A stretch of 64,000 nt of DNA from Escallonia rubra (taxonomy: Eukaryota; Streptophyta; Magnoliopsida; Escalloniales; Escalloniaceae): the NCBI GenBank assembly GCA_033065855.1, contig JAVXUO010002692.1, positions 62,001 to 126,000 on the forward strand, written 5' to 3'. This document shows positions 1-10,481 of the stretch, one piece after another; position 1 is the stretch's first letter; each line of letters starts with the position of its first letter. The notes under the pieces were generated by a model. It did no database searches. It was not told where the DNA came from and worked only from the letters and a program-made list of their open reading frames with translations. The position numbers were made by a program, and so were the translations under genes.

Positions 1-345
1 GTTTTGATTTTTATTTTGAGACCACCACCACCCCCCCACCGCCGGCAGTCACCGCCCACCGCCAGCGACCACCGCTAGGGACCGGCAGCTTCCGTCGGTG
101 ACTGCCGGTGACTGCCGGCCGCTGACCACCACTTCCGGCCACCGTCATGCCCCACCACTGCCACCGCAAAATACCACTAAAGAAAAAATTCAAAATAAAA
201 ATTGGGTAATCAAAACACTCAGAAGAAAAAACTGGGTAATCAAACACCCATTTGTTTTTGTAAAAAATAAAAACTAAACTGGTTTTGATTTTTTTTTTTT
301 TTTTGAAATAGAAACCAAAACTGGAAGTGATTTCAAACGCTACCT
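1..345. repeat. Right part of a dispersed repeat with a GC-rich core, cut by the window edge
   Basis: Positions 20-170 are a C/G-rich block (ACC/GCC runs), followed by AT-rich sequence ending near 345 in a tract whose reverse complement begins GGTAGCGTTTG. A similar arrangement recurs at about 42037-42915, which starts GGTAGTGTTTG, has a CACC-rich centre and shares the phrase AATTCAAAATAAAAATTG with 191-209. I read both as copies of one unclassified non-autonomous DNA element. The left end lies outside the window. The small minus-strand ORF over the GC block looks like chance. Confidence 0.4.
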
Positions 346-349
346 AATA

Positions 350-710
350 CTCCATCCGTCCCACATGAATTGAGCATCTTTCTTTTTTGGACCGTCCCTC
401 AAGAATTACTTACCTTCTGACCTAAGAGATTCTATAGATGTTTTTTTCATATTTACTTTTTTTACACTTTTTTATTCAGTTTCTCTATCCATATTTAACT
501 CTCTAGTAACTCATTTTCTCTCACATGACCCACATTTTTATACTTTTTTTACTCTATTTCTTTCTTCACATTTAACACTACACTAGTTCATTTTATTTCT
601 CATGTCTCACTTTCTTTCCCTCCTCTCTAAAATGTAGAATGAGAAACATAGAATATAAGATATAAATCCTTAATCTGCGTCTAAAAAGAAACCGACCGAG
701 ACAGAGGAAG
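350..710. mobile_element. Stowaway-type (Tc1/mariner) MITE, about 361 bp
   Basis: The left end reads CTCCATCCGTCCC and the reverse complement of the right end reads CTTCCTCTGTCTC, an imperfect version of the CTCCCTCCGTCCC terminus known for Stowaway MITEs. The element is flanked by TA at 348-349 and 711-712, the expected dinucleotide target duplication. The interior is AT- and CT-rich with no coding potential. It lies about 1.6 kb upstream of the BAHD-1 start codon. Confidence 0.7.
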
Positions 711-831
711 TACAAGCTGAAGTATAATAGCAAGAGGCATGTTACTGCTCACGTCCTTAAAATTATTATTTAACCCATGGACATGTGAACAAAAAAATTA
801 GATCTATACCCTAAGTGGGTTCTCACACGAG

Positions 832-874
832 AACCGAATAATTAGATCTAACGGTTAGATCTAATTATTCGGTT
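832..874. repeat. Perfect 21-bp inverted repeat with 1-bp spacer
   Basis: Arms 832-852 and 854-874 are exact reverse complements (outer ends AACCGAATAATT and AATTATTCGGTT) around a single G at 853. A direct repeat of CTAAGTGGGT flanks it at about 811 and 890. It lies in the region upstream of BAHD-1; no function is apparent. Confidence 0.7.
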
Positions 875-1190
875 AGGTTGGATTCTAACCTAAGTGGGTA
901 CACAATATTTGCTTTGTAAGTAATTATTTGAATTTTTAATTCTACTGCTATAGGAGAAGACCATGTACGACTAACGTGTTCTTTGAAATAAATAAAAAAA
1001 AAGACTAAAAGGATAAACAACAAAGTATTAGAAAGGGGTCCAGCCCTCCCACCTTCCAACACAACCCAACTACCACAAGCACGCACCAGCTACCCTTCTC
1101 TCTAATTCTCTTGTCAAAGCAGAGTTTCAGGTTTTTCTCGCCTGTGTTAGCACAAGCCTGAAGGAGACCACTACTCTGAAGACCCGCTTT
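875..1190 (+). promoter_or_regulatory. Upstream region of BAHD-1, possible promoter and CT-rich leader
   Basis: This stretch holds no gene I recognise. It contains an A/T-rich segment (about 985-1025) followed by a pyrimidine-rich segment (about 1085-1120) of the kind found in plant 5' leaders. If the ATG at 1191 belongs to BAHD-1, this would be the core promoter and 5' UTR. No clear TATA box at canonical distance was found. This is inference from position and base composition only. Confidence 0.3.
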
Positions 1191-1199
1191 ATGGCTAAG
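1191..1199 (+). other. Candidate 3-codon first coding exon of BAHD-1
   Basis: ATG GCT AAG at 1191-1199 is followed at once by GTAAGG, a good plant 5' splice site. A matching 3' splice site ends at 2310 (TGAAGCAG), after which GAC GCA TCC leads into the ATG at 2320. Joining 1199 to 2311 keeps the frame and would add Met-Ala-Lys-Asp-Ala-Ser before the conserved Met-Glu-Val start. The implied intron is 1200-2310 (1111 bp, AT-rich). It could equally be a 5'-UTR intron with translation starting at 2320, or not be used at all. Confidence 0.35.
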
Positions 1200-2319
1200 G
1201 TAAGGTGTCTGTGGGTGAGCGTCTTTTTTTGCTTCCTTCAGTCTATGAACAGTAGATGAATTTAAGTCAAGAGGGGTTGAGATGTAACATTGTGCATAAC
1301 AGTTTTAAACCGGGTTTCCACTTCTGAGCGCGACTTTCATACTTACTAGTTCCTACCAATTTCCACACTATTACAGCGATGATATTGTGACCAGTAATTT
1401 GCTGCGTAACATGATCACGTCGTAGATCAGACTTCGCCGTTGGCCTTTGTGAAAAATTGGGTTCTCGTTGTTACTTGATCTTTAATTTGTTCAACTAGTT
1501 TGACTAAATTTCCTTTCTTGTTGGTTATGATCACAAGTTTACGTTTTTCTTTTCTGGGTATTAGTAAATCTTTTTGCTGTCTTTGGAAAATTTTAGTTCG
1601 GAATAGTTTGTAATGTGTATAATTCTTTGAGATCACGCTAAATGAATACCTTGTTCAACGTGTTTGAGTAATTTTCGCAACTGGGTATGTGCTTGATACG
1701 TATAGATCTACAATGTTAAAACCTTTCAAGCTTGAGATTCAACGGAGTTAGAAAATTTTCTGATCCTAGAGAGAGATGAACCATATTACGGAGTATAATT
1801 TTGTCCGTGCTTCTTCTTTATTTACTTTAATATTTTTTTCTTTGTATTTTAGTTCAATGGTCTTTTGGCCTTACACTATTTAAGGTATGAGATTTATGCA
1901 TGAGGTTATTCAGAACCGATACATTAGGCTCTATTTTAGTTCGACTAATAAGTAGCATCTACCTGATGAATCGGTTCTGATTAATAACCTGTTGGATTAT
2001 ACATTTATACATATATAATTGTGTTTATATTCTGAATTAAACTTGAGAGCACGGATTGATGGTAACTGGGGTACTGTACAAATTGGCTGGAAAAATGATT
2101 GCTGCATAGGGCTCTTTGATCTGCCATTAATCGATGCAAATAAATTGTATTTGGGCTAGACAGCTCAACGTGAGAAACTTTGTCTAAAACAGTACGTTAT
2201 GGAATATTTACTCCTTAAAATCCTTTATAGAGTATATTAAGTTGAAGAATCACCAAGAGAAGTTTTGGTAGAGTCAATTTTTTAATCTGGGTGTGTCTGA
2301 TGTGAAGCAGGACGCATCC

Positions 2320-3630
2320 ATGGAGGTTCAAATCTTGTCTACTAAAATCATAAAGCCATCTGCAGCAACTCCAAATGACCAACGTAACTACAAGGTGACC
2401 TTCTTTGAGCAGCTGGCTCCGAAAATGCATATTCCCCTTCTTTACTTCTACTCATTCGATGGTCAAGACATGGTTGACGATGCCAGCAAACACCAACAAT
2501 TGCAAAAGTCATTAGCACAGACCTTAAGCCTCTACTATCCACTAGCTGGAAGATTTGCAAAAGATGGTCTCTCGGTCAACTGCGAAGACCAAGGGGCTGT
2601 ATACATGGAAGCTCAGGTGAATACTCAACTCGCTGAGTTTCTCCCAAAGGCGAATAAGGACCTTGAGCTTTTTAATGATTTCTTCCCAAAGGATCTCGGT
2701 GAGTATACTTCGGTGACAACTCCATTGGTGGCTATACAAGCCACAACATTTCAATGTGGTGGACTAGGATTGGCTGTATCGATTTCACATGCTTTAGCTG
2801 ATGGATTCACAATGTGCACATTCACTCAGGACTGGGCTAACATGAGCCGATTAGGGATCGGTGAACCATCGTGTTCTTTTGATCAGTCTGCTGTAACCAC
2901 CTTCGCGACAAAAGATATGCATGGAATCAAGCCACCCCCAGGCATGAAAACTGGCGACAAGTACGTCACAAAGAAATTCCTGTTTGATGGTACTGCAATA
3001 TCATCCCTAAGAGAAAAAGTCCTCGCAGGGGGTTCAAGTATCAAACACCAACCTTCAAGGGTGGAGCTTGCTACTGCATGCATATGGAGGGCACTAATCC
3101 TTGGCTCCCGTAAAAAGCACGGACACTTGAGGCCTTCAGTTATGTCACTCACGATGAACATTCGAGGGAAAACAGCTGTAGCAATTCCAAAAAGTTCATT
3201 TGGAAACCGTTATGTTGAATTCGCCATCAAGTATATGGGCGAAGAAGACAAACTAGACTTGCACGATTTGGTGTTTCTGATTAGGGAAACAATACAGAAC
3301 ATACTTGCAGCTTGCGCAGAAGCTTCGAATGGTGATGAACTTTTCTCAGTGAATTTCAACAATCTGAAGGAAGTTCGTGACATAATGCATGATGACACGA
3401 TGGACTTTTACTGGCTGTCAAGCATGTGTAGGTTCCCTCAGTATGAAGTTGACTTTAGTTGGGGTAAGCCCTATTTAGCAACTGGAGATCATGTGCCTGC
3501 TGAATTGGTTGCCTTGAGGGATACAAAATCTGGTGTTGGAATCGAAGCCAAGGTGAGCGTCACTGAAAGGGATATGCTCGCTGTGGAAAGTGATCCGGAC
3601 GTTAAAGAATTTACTTACACGTTCAAGTAA
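2320..3630 (+). CDS. BAHD acyltransferase, vinorine-synthase-like clade III (BAHD-1)
   Basis: An uninterrupted 436-residue reading frame from ATG 2320 to TAA 3630, the usual length for plant BAHD enzymes, which transfer acyl groups from acyl-CoA to alcohols or amines in the cytosol. The catalytic HxxxD motif is HALAD at residues 157-161; YPLAGR is at 73-78. The C-terminal structural motif normally DFGWG reads DFSWG here (378-382), a Gly-to-Ser change. The in-frame GTG at 2293 is not credible as a plant start. ATG 2320 begins MEVQIL exactly like BAHD-2 at 52125-53414, which supports it, although an upstream mini-exon at 1191 is possible. The chain resembles the clade of vinorine synthase, salutaridinol acetyltransferase and benzyl-alcohol acetyltransferases. 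Acyl donor and acceptor cannot be predicted. There are no frameshifts or premature stops, so it is probably functional. Confidence 0.93.
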   Translation: MEVQILSTKIIKPSAATPNDQRNYKVTFFEQLAPKMHIPLLYFYSFDGQDMVDDASKHQQLQKSLAQTLSLYYPLAGRFAKDGLSVNCEDQGAVYMEAQVNTQLAEFLPKANKDLELFNDFFPKDLGEYTSVTTPLVAIQATTFQCGGLGLAVSISHALADGFTMCTFTQDWANMSRLGIGEPSCSFDQSAVTTFATKDMHGIKPPPGMKTGDKYVTKKFLFDGTAISSLREKVLAGGSSIKHQPSRVELATACIWRALILGSRKKHGHLRPSVMSLTMNIRGKTAVAIPKSSFGNRYVEFAIKYMGEEDKLDLHDLVFLIRETIQNILAACAEASNGDELFSVNFNNLKEVRDIMHDDTMDFYWLSSMCRFPQYEVDFSWGKPYLATGDHVPAELVALRDTKSGVGIEAKVSVTERDMLAVESDPDVKEFTYTFK

Positions 3631-3838
3631 AACTATCACCTGACTGGTTGGTGCCTCGTGCGAAATCTGAATGAAATGGTGGTGTTTCTTTTTACTTATG
3701 ATGTCTGTTCTATTATGTAGTTTGGTTTGTTGGAAGTAGTTATCTAGGCTGGTTTGTTCTCCTCGATTGTGCTCTATGAGCAATATAATAAGTCGGTTCT
3801 GATCTCAAATTGTCAAACCGGTGAAGCCATTTCAAAGT

Positions 3839-3844
3839 AATAAA
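3839..3844 (+). terminator. Candidate polyadenylation signal of BAHD-1
   Basis: AATAAA lies about 210 bp after the BAHD-1 stop codon, with an AT-rich stretch and an earlier AATATAATAAG variant at 3781-3791. Plant poly(A) signals are loose, so this marks only the most canonical match in a plausible 3' UTR. Confidence 0.4.
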
Positions 3845-4655
3845 TTACTTTGCATTATGACTCCAGATGCTTTATCATCTTGCCAAGCAGATTCTATGGT
3901 CTTAACACGCCTGCGCCCCCGACTCCCAATCCCGTGACAATCAGAACACATTCTGCATGTTGGATGCTCTACGTTTGGAATCTATTGCTCTATTCTGCTC
4001 ATTCAGTCTAATATTGGCGAAGTTTCAGAGAAATGTACAATTATGTTTACTCTATTGAACAGAGACACTCATCGTCCCTTTTATGCTTTGGAGTAAGGTG
4101 ATTCCTCCTCACTTTCCTTGGCTTTCCGTACAGCCTTAATCGAATCCCAGGGTTTAAACTGCATCACAGCTCTCCGGCGCAGGAGGGAGTGCTGGTTCAG
4201 CCCGAGGGGCAAGAAGGTAAGGGTTGCAGCATTTCCTATGGGTTTGTCTAGTGTGTTTGACATCGCCTTCTGGCACCTTTGTGCACGTAGAATCTTCACA
4301 CCTTTCATTTACATTACTCTGGCTTTCACTAGTACTAGTACTAGTACGTTTGTTTAGTGTGCGTGCGTGCGAGCGACAATGACATTGATATAATAACAGT
4401 TTACACAGTTGGACATTTATATGTCATGATGATATTATGAACCATATAATAGGTCATCTCATGGTCCATGACTCGAATGAATAAAAAGATACAAGGCACC
4501 CATCATATTGTGTCTAAACTCCTACTGCACATTTTATTTAATATATGGCAAGATAGATTCACAAGCAGCTATGTAGTCATATACCCAATCTCAATAGATC
4601 ATAAATCCTGCACCACACATAAAAGCGACTAAAGTGAGACTCAGCTAGTAGATAA
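3845..4655. other. No recognised gene; ordinary intergenic DNA
   Basis: Short ORFs occur on both strands at 4081-4357, but neither translation matches a family I know, and they overlap each other on opposite strands. A short (CTAGTA)n run lies at about 4328-4347 and a GTGCGTGCGTGCG run at about 4360. Nothing else stands out. Confidence 0.5.
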
Positions 4656-4659
4656 CAAA

Positions 4660-4780
4660 AGTAGTTTAACCCCAAGGGGTGGTGGAGTTACAAAGGGCCT
4701 TGAGGAATGACTTCAAGGTACCGAGTTTGAATCCACATATCGACGGGACATATGAATTGCAGTTCTCACTATTCCAAAAA
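4660..4780 (+). repeat. Possible tRNA-derived SINE-like sequence
   Basis: A stretch with AACCCCAAGGGGTGGTGGAG followed about 45 bp later by GAGTTTGAATCC loosely resembles the A- and B-box spacing of plant SINEs. The TA-rich run at 4784-4800 could be a tail. There is no clear target duplication, so the call is weak. Confidence 0.25.
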
Positions 4781-4832
4781 ATATATATATATATTTTATA
4801 ACCATCTAACCACGATGACGGATGTACCTAGC

Positions 4833-4988
4833 TTAGGTCGCTTTACAATAAATAGTAGCTATCACCTTCCTTTGCCTATTTATTATTATTGTCATAAAAG
4901 GACCAATGGACCCTACCTTAGATCGCTTTACAATAAATAGTAGCTGTCACCTTTCTTTGCCTAATTATTATTGTCATAAAAGGACCAC
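4833..4988. repeat. Imperfect tandem duplication, period about 85 bp
   Basis: The phrase CGCTTTACAATAAATAGTAG with its following text (CACCTT...TTTGCCTA...GTCATAAAAGGACCA) occurs at about 4838-4903 and again at about 4923-4986. The two copies differ by a few substitutions and short indels in the TTATTATT run. No gene is involved. Confidence 0.65.
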
Positions 4989-4989
4989 C

Positions 4990-6281
4990 CTTCTTGCAAT
5001 AGAGGTACCACTTCTTTCTACCATGTTATGTATTGTCTAAGAAAAGAGGAATCAACAACTCGTATTTACAATACACCTAGCAACGACAATTTCTATCTTC
5101 ACCACCTTTTGGTGTATCTCGATTCACCGTAATAACCTTATTTTTAGACAATTACCCTTCACAGCGGTCTATATCATACACGAGATCCAAACCCTTGCAC
5201 ATAACATTTCTAGTATTATAACACGCACTATTTATCACTTATCTATAGGCCATAATGTACACAGATCAATGAACCCAGATCCTAGACCCAATTTGTGCTT
5301 ACCTTTTTCTGTGCATACCCAAAGTTGTACCTGGAGTGATAGAAATACTAGAACATTGCGGATTCACATAGCTTGCCACTTCAATTCCAAGCACCTCAAG
5401 GCAGGCATAGGGCTATCTTGCTTTATTGGGAATGCTCGGTGTGGTTCAGCGGCAATCACAACCCTTGCTTCAAACTATCTTACTGCACTAGCTAAAAGCT
5501 TCTTGATTGCCCTTTAATGGAAACATAAATGTATTCATTTAATTTTATGTACTGACTCTTTTTTTTTTACTCTCTCAGATGTGAGGGAGTGAAGACATTG
5601 CGGACACTGTTGCAACCATCTTTTTCTATTTCTTCCATCTTCTAGCTGATTTGCACTTTTATCAAATTGAAAGGATTTTACCGTTGCAAATACAAGAGGC
5701 TCAATCCTTAGCCAAGTATGCAGGTAATGCCAGGATCATGGTTTACCAAGACTGGATACGGGACGTGCATAATAACTAAGGATTGTTGCTATTGCGCTAC
5801 TGTAGTAAATAAAATGTTAGAATATGCTTTTGTGATGGGTGCAGTCTGCTTTATTTTGTATGTATACGAGTCTGGATTATGTCATGACCTATAACCTGTT
5901 GTAGTGGCATTAACATGCCAAAACTCTTCTCTTTTAATGTTATTCTCATCTTTATCAACAAAAAAAAAAAACAACTCGTATCGAAAACTTTTGTCAAATA
6001 TCTGTGATGCGTACAAATAATAGTTAATGAACAGCCGTGCTGGTAGGTTGTAGCCTACCACTTTGAAACAATCCAACCAAAACGTGAACATTACTAGGAC
6101 CTTTAGGTGTTTGGCTTCTTATTATGTTTATTATTATGCTTTGTTTTTTATTGCCCACGCTAGTACCTTTTCTTGCCAGGGTCTCCTCCTTTTAAATCGT
6201 GTGCATCCTCCATTTTGTTTTGGAAAAATATAATTGTATTTTTTGATGTTGAAGTGTAATATCATGCGTATCCAGCGACTG
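4990..6281. other. No recognised gene; intergenic DNA up to the MULE insertion
   Basis: This 1.3 kb stretch is AT-rich with only short ORFs (for example about 5269-5517 on the plus strand) whose translations I cannot place in any family. No terminal repeats or low-complexity arrays were noted, apart from a poly(A) run at about 5959. Confidence 0.4.
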
Positions 6282-6290
6282 TAAAAATAT
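6282..6290. other. Left 9-bp target-site duplication of the 4.5-kb MULE
   Basis: TAAAAATAT stands immediately before the left TIR and is repeated exactly at 10807-10815 immediately after the right TIR. A 9-bp duplication is the hallmark of Mutator-superfamily insertion. Confidence 0.9.
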
Positions 6291-7399
6291 GGATAAATTA
6301 CACACGGCACTCCTGAGGTTTGTTCTAAACTACACACGGCTCCTACTATCTTTTTTTATTACACTCCGCTCCTTGAATCTCGATTTCTTTGACGGTGTTA
6401 ACGGTGGGATGCAAAAAGATATTTTTACCCTCGTATATTAACTACACAGTGTCGTCTTGGATTTTGGAGGGAAACTGAGAAGTCTGGCTCTTGGCTACAG
6501 ACATCGAGAGAGGGAAAAACGGAATCAAAATCAATCGCGATTTTGATTCTATTTTTTCAAGGCTACGAAAGTGAACACGACGACGACACCCCTGAACGGT
6601 AATACTCGAATCAAGATCGTGGACCTCGTCTCAAACACGAAGGTATGTTTTCATTCTAAAACTTTGATCCATGATTTCTTCTATCTTTCTTCGTTATTTT
6701 GAAACCCCTATGCATGATTTGTACGACGAAACCCTGATTTGAAGATTCTGTTGTATTTAAGTATGTGCATGTTGAGTGTAGGATCCCTAATTTGCAATGT
6801 GTTAATAGAAGTCCTAAATATAGCCCTAGTAGAAAGCCCTTATTAGAGCCCTAATTGAATCCCTAAGTAGAAAGCCCTAAATTGAATCCATAAATTGAAA
6901 GCCCTACATTTTAGCACCTAAAGTTAGGACCCCCAAATTGAAGCCGAAATTGACAGCCAAATTGAATCCCTAATTAGGGCTCGTAGTTGAAACAAATTGG
7001 ATAATTGAATAAGGCCTGATTGAAAACTAAATTAAAGCCCTAATTGATAACTTAATTAAATTAAAGCCCTAATTGACACCTAAATTAAAGCCATAATTCG
7101 AATTCATAGCTGAAACCCCAATTGACAACTGAATTACAGGCCTAATTGAAAACTGAATCAACTTCCCTAATTAAGAACTTAATTAAAGCCCTAATTGACA
7201 CCAAAATTGAAGTCCTAATAGATAACTAATTACCATCCCTAATTGACAGCTTTATTAAAGCCCTAATTGACAACTAAATTAATATTCTTTCTAATTGACA
7301 AGTTAATTAAAGCCCTGTTTGACAACTAGATTAACATCCCTAATTGAGAGCTTAATTAAAGCCCTAATTGACAACTAAATTAATATTCTTTCTAATCAC

Positions 7400-8890
7400 C
7401 TTACAAAAATACACAGTGAAAGGAGACATACCCTGCTGGTCCACTACTGTAACACAGTCAGAGAGATTGATGATGTAGATCTTGACAGATAAAACTATAC
7501 TGAGTTGCTAACTGATGCAAGTGAGCTAAGTTTGAAATACCTCCCCTCTAAGCTAGGTGTATGTATTGAGATGTACTTCATATTGCCTGGAACTTAGGTC
7601 AGGGCTGAATTAAGTTCTGATAAAGCTTTGCTTGACATGTTTGCACTATATGAGAACTCTAAGGATATACATGTTTACTTAGAGACTGATAGGGATGAAC
7701 CTGGGGTAGTTAGTTATCCAGAACCAAGTAGTCAGGCAGCTACAAATGAGGACTCGAATGATGTGGAAGAAAGTGAGGGGGACAGTGATGAAGTTGAAGA
7801 GGAGGATATGCATCTGTCTAGTGATGATTCTGAGGACTTTGATTCGCAAGGAGTAGAAAGAGTGAGTGAGAGTGATGAAGACTCAGGGGCAAATGATGAG
7901 TTATCCAGAACCAAGTAGTCAGGCAGCTACAAATGAGGACTCAAATGATGTGGAAGAAAGTGAGGGGGACAGTGAGGAAGTTGAAGAGGAGGATATGCAT
8001 CTGTCTAGTGATGATTCTGAGGACTTTGATTGGCAAGGAGTAGAAAAAGTGAGTGAGAGTGATGAAGACTCAGGGGCAAATGATGAAGACACTGAGACAT
8101 ATGATGATAAGTTGACAGATGATGAGTTGTCAGACTGTGATGATGATGATGGACATTGTTGAGTCCTTCAATAATTGGCTAAGGAACTTAAGGGGAAAAC
8201 GTGTGCTGTCTTTGGTTGATACTATTAGAACTAGGCTGATGTCCAATGTGCATGAAAGGTTTGAAAATGCTACATCTTGGGAGGCTAAGGTAGCTCCCAA
8301 GATAATGCAAAAATGTAACCAAGCAATTGCTCAGTCTAGGCACTGTAACATAGTGATGTGTGCTGGGGGGGTACATAATTTGATCTTGGGAAGGTGCATG
8401 TGGTTGATCTTCAAAGAAGGAGTTGTTGTAAGGTTTGGGATATAACTGGCATACGTTGCAAGCATGCATCAATACCAGGATAATGGATGTATTAGATTTT
8501 ATGGATGTCTGTTATAGCAGGGACACATACTTAAAGACCTATGGTGGGGTTATGCACCCAGTGCATGATGAGTCTCAATGGTAGCCAACTCCAGGGGGGC
8601 CCTTGCAACCTCCACCATTAAGAAGGTTGCCTAGAAGGCCAAGAAAAGAAAGGAAAAGGGCTGCTGATGAACCTGCTAAGGAAGGCAGAAGGGCATGCAA
8701 CATAAAATGTGCAATTTGCAAGGAAATTGAGCACAACAAAAGGACCTGTCAGAGGGCACCTGTGAGAGGCATTAGTAGGGGCACTGCTACAAGGAATGAA
8801 AGGGGTGGCAGCCAAGCTAGTGGCAATCAAGTTGGATGCAGTCAAGTTAGCATAAATATGGATGTAAGTGTACTAATTGTGGTAGTTTTT
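7400..8890 (+). pseudogene. MuDR-type transposase relic lacking the DDE core
   Basis: Several pieces of a plant MULE transposase appear in order. Near 7430-7690 is the N-terminal PB1-like domain (VREIDD..., then LLDMFALYENSKDIHVYLE). An acidic linker rich in Glu, Asp and Ser (7690-8160) follows. VESFNNWL and the region before the SWIM domain come next (8158-8450), then a SWIM-like GIRCKHA around 8448-8468, and finally a basic tail with a CX2CX4HX4C zinc knuckle (ICKEIEHNKRTC region, 8708-8749). The acidic linker runs straight into VESFNNW, where family members normally have the several-hundred-residue DDE transposase domain, so an internal deletion has removed the catalytic residues. A 187-bp tandem duplication (units from 7714 and 7901) shifts the frame, and there are other stops. 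It cannot encode an active transposase. Confidence 0.85.
7714..8087 (+). repeat. 187-bp tandem duplication in the acidic linker
   Basis: The unit beginning TTATCCAGAACCAAGTAGTC starts at 7714 and again at 7901, and the copies are nearly identical. Because 187 is not a multiple of three, the second copy is read in a different frame from the first. This ends the upstream frame at 7918 and contributes to pseudogenisation. Confidence 0.9.
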
Positions 8891-9018
8891 GTTTGATTTA
8901 CTTTTTATCTGCTCATAGTGTTGTTTTCTCACTATGATTTAATGTACTAATTGTGGTAGTTTTTTGTTTGATTTACTTTTTATCTGCTCACAGTGTTGTT
9001 TTCTCACTATGATTTAAT
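8871..9018 (+). repeat. 74-bp tandem duplication after the transposase frame
   Basis: Copies beginning TACTAATTGTGGTAG start at 8871 and 8945 and are almost identical through GATTTAATGTAC. They lie just downstream of the zinc-knuckle segment in what would be the 3' part of the transposase gene or an intron. Confidence 0.85.
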
Positions 9019-10202
9019 GTACTTTTGTACAGGGATGACCTGATGTGGTGGGTCCTAGTCAAGGAACCATGTAGTAAAAGCTGCTAGTGTGCAACATTTT
9101 TGTGTACATGTATGATAGACTATTGTACAGACTGTTGTAACTGCAGATTCATTTTGTGAAAATCCTGTGAAGATTCCAAGATACTGTGCAGATTCTTTTT
9201 GTGAAGCTCATTGAAGACTTTGTAAATGGTGTGGATTATTGTGACTGAAGACAAAATTTTGAAGTTAAAGTCACAGTGGGAATAAGTTAACTGTAGGTTA
9301 TAGTCATGTTGACTAGAAGTTGAAAATTTGTAAACTTTAGGTTTAGTCAACATTAATGCTTTTATCATGTTTGTAAACATTTGGATGATGTAAACTTAAA
9401 GCATTTGCACAATGTTAACTTAATGCTTTTATTATGTTTGTCCCAGTGTGTACTGAGTTTCAGTACTTAGCAAGGTGTTTGTGTGTTTGACAACAAGTTG
9501 TGCATTTGTGAGTTTGGCAGCATATTGTGCATTTGTGTGTTACATCATCCTTTGTGCAGTGTGTTTGAACAATTGGTTTGAGCATATTATGAGTTGTAGG
9601 CCACTGTTTTTGTGTACTGAGTTTGAACACTATGTTTGTGCACTTTAATTGTAGCTGTGAGTTTGTGCAGTGTGTTAGGGACTTAGGTTTGGTCCCTGAT
9701 TCGATTAAGCAAGTTGTGTGTGCAATTGTGTGTTTGAGCAGGTTGTGAGTTGTAGGCATTGTGCTAGAGCACTTGGTTTGTGTAGTGTGTTGGCGACTTG
9801 GATTGAGCAGGTTGCGATGTGCATTTTGTGGTTGGACCACTTATTTGTGCAGGGTCTTTGTGCAATGTGCACAAACCACCAAAATCACCTTAAACCATCA
9901 GAATTCACCCTAAACCATCACATTCATTAATAAGAATACTAAACATAGATACTTCATTCAAATTTCATTATAGTCATTACATGAACCCTAGAAAATTACA
10001 CAATGCCAAATTACAGAAGGCTACATTAGTTGCATTACATAACCATACACCAAATTCCTCATTTGTTAATGACAAAAATTATCATCAACATACACATCCA
10101 TGAGGAAATTAAAGAACAAATAACCAACATCTTCATCATTGCTTGATTAGATTCAATTAACTGTAATTTTTGTCTCCTTACAGCTTCAATTGCCTCAAGC
10201 AA

Positions 10203-10481
10203 CTACAGCTTTGATTCTTCATTGGTTTCAGGCCTTTGAATTTCTTCATAAACATCAGGTGAACAGATGATTGACCTTCCACTTTGCTTCAATGTTGCTC
10301 TATCAGGATTGCACCAACTCAACATGTTACATCCACCACTTGCACAAGTAAAGAACAACTTCCCCTTACTTGGCTTCTCATCAGATTCAACAATTTTAAG
10401 ATTTGCTCTCTTTCTACACCAGAAACTTATGTAATTAAACCTCAGATCCAACCATTCCTCATTATTTCCTGACCTTGACAT
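10203..10481 (-). CDS. Small GRF-type zinc-finger-like protein carried by the MULE
   Basis: ATG at 10481 opens a 92-residue frame ending at 10203; an upstream in-frame ATG exists at 10523, but the shorter start begins MSRSGN, more like a real N-terminus. The segment WCRKRANLKI...KGKLFFTC...CNMLSWCNPD matches the GRF zinc-finger pattern C-x-C...GR-x-F-x-x-C...C-x-x-x-x-W-x-D, though the first Cys of the CxC pair is not evident and GRxF reads GKLF. GRF fingers bind single-stranded nucleic acid in other proteins. The gene lies inside the element, converges on the transposase relic and starts 325 bp from the right TIR end with a CT-rich leader. It could be a second MULE ORF or a captured host gene. 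It is intact but may be decaying. Confidence 0.55.
   Translation of the reverse strand: MSRSGNNEEWLDLRFNYISFWCRKRANLKIVESDEKPSKGKLFFTCASGGCNMLSWCNPDRATLKQSGRSIICSPDVYEEIQRPETNEESKL

Noticed and set aside
2293-2319. GTG at 2293 as start of a 445-residue BAHD-1
   Set aside because: Plants do not normally start at GTG; the paralogue begins at the homologous MEVQIL methionine, so 2320 (or a spliced upstream ATG) is preferred.
4081-4357. Opposing ORFs of 75 and 79 codons as a small gene
   Set aside because: Neither translation contains a recognisable motif, and they overlap on opposite strands; no supporting context.
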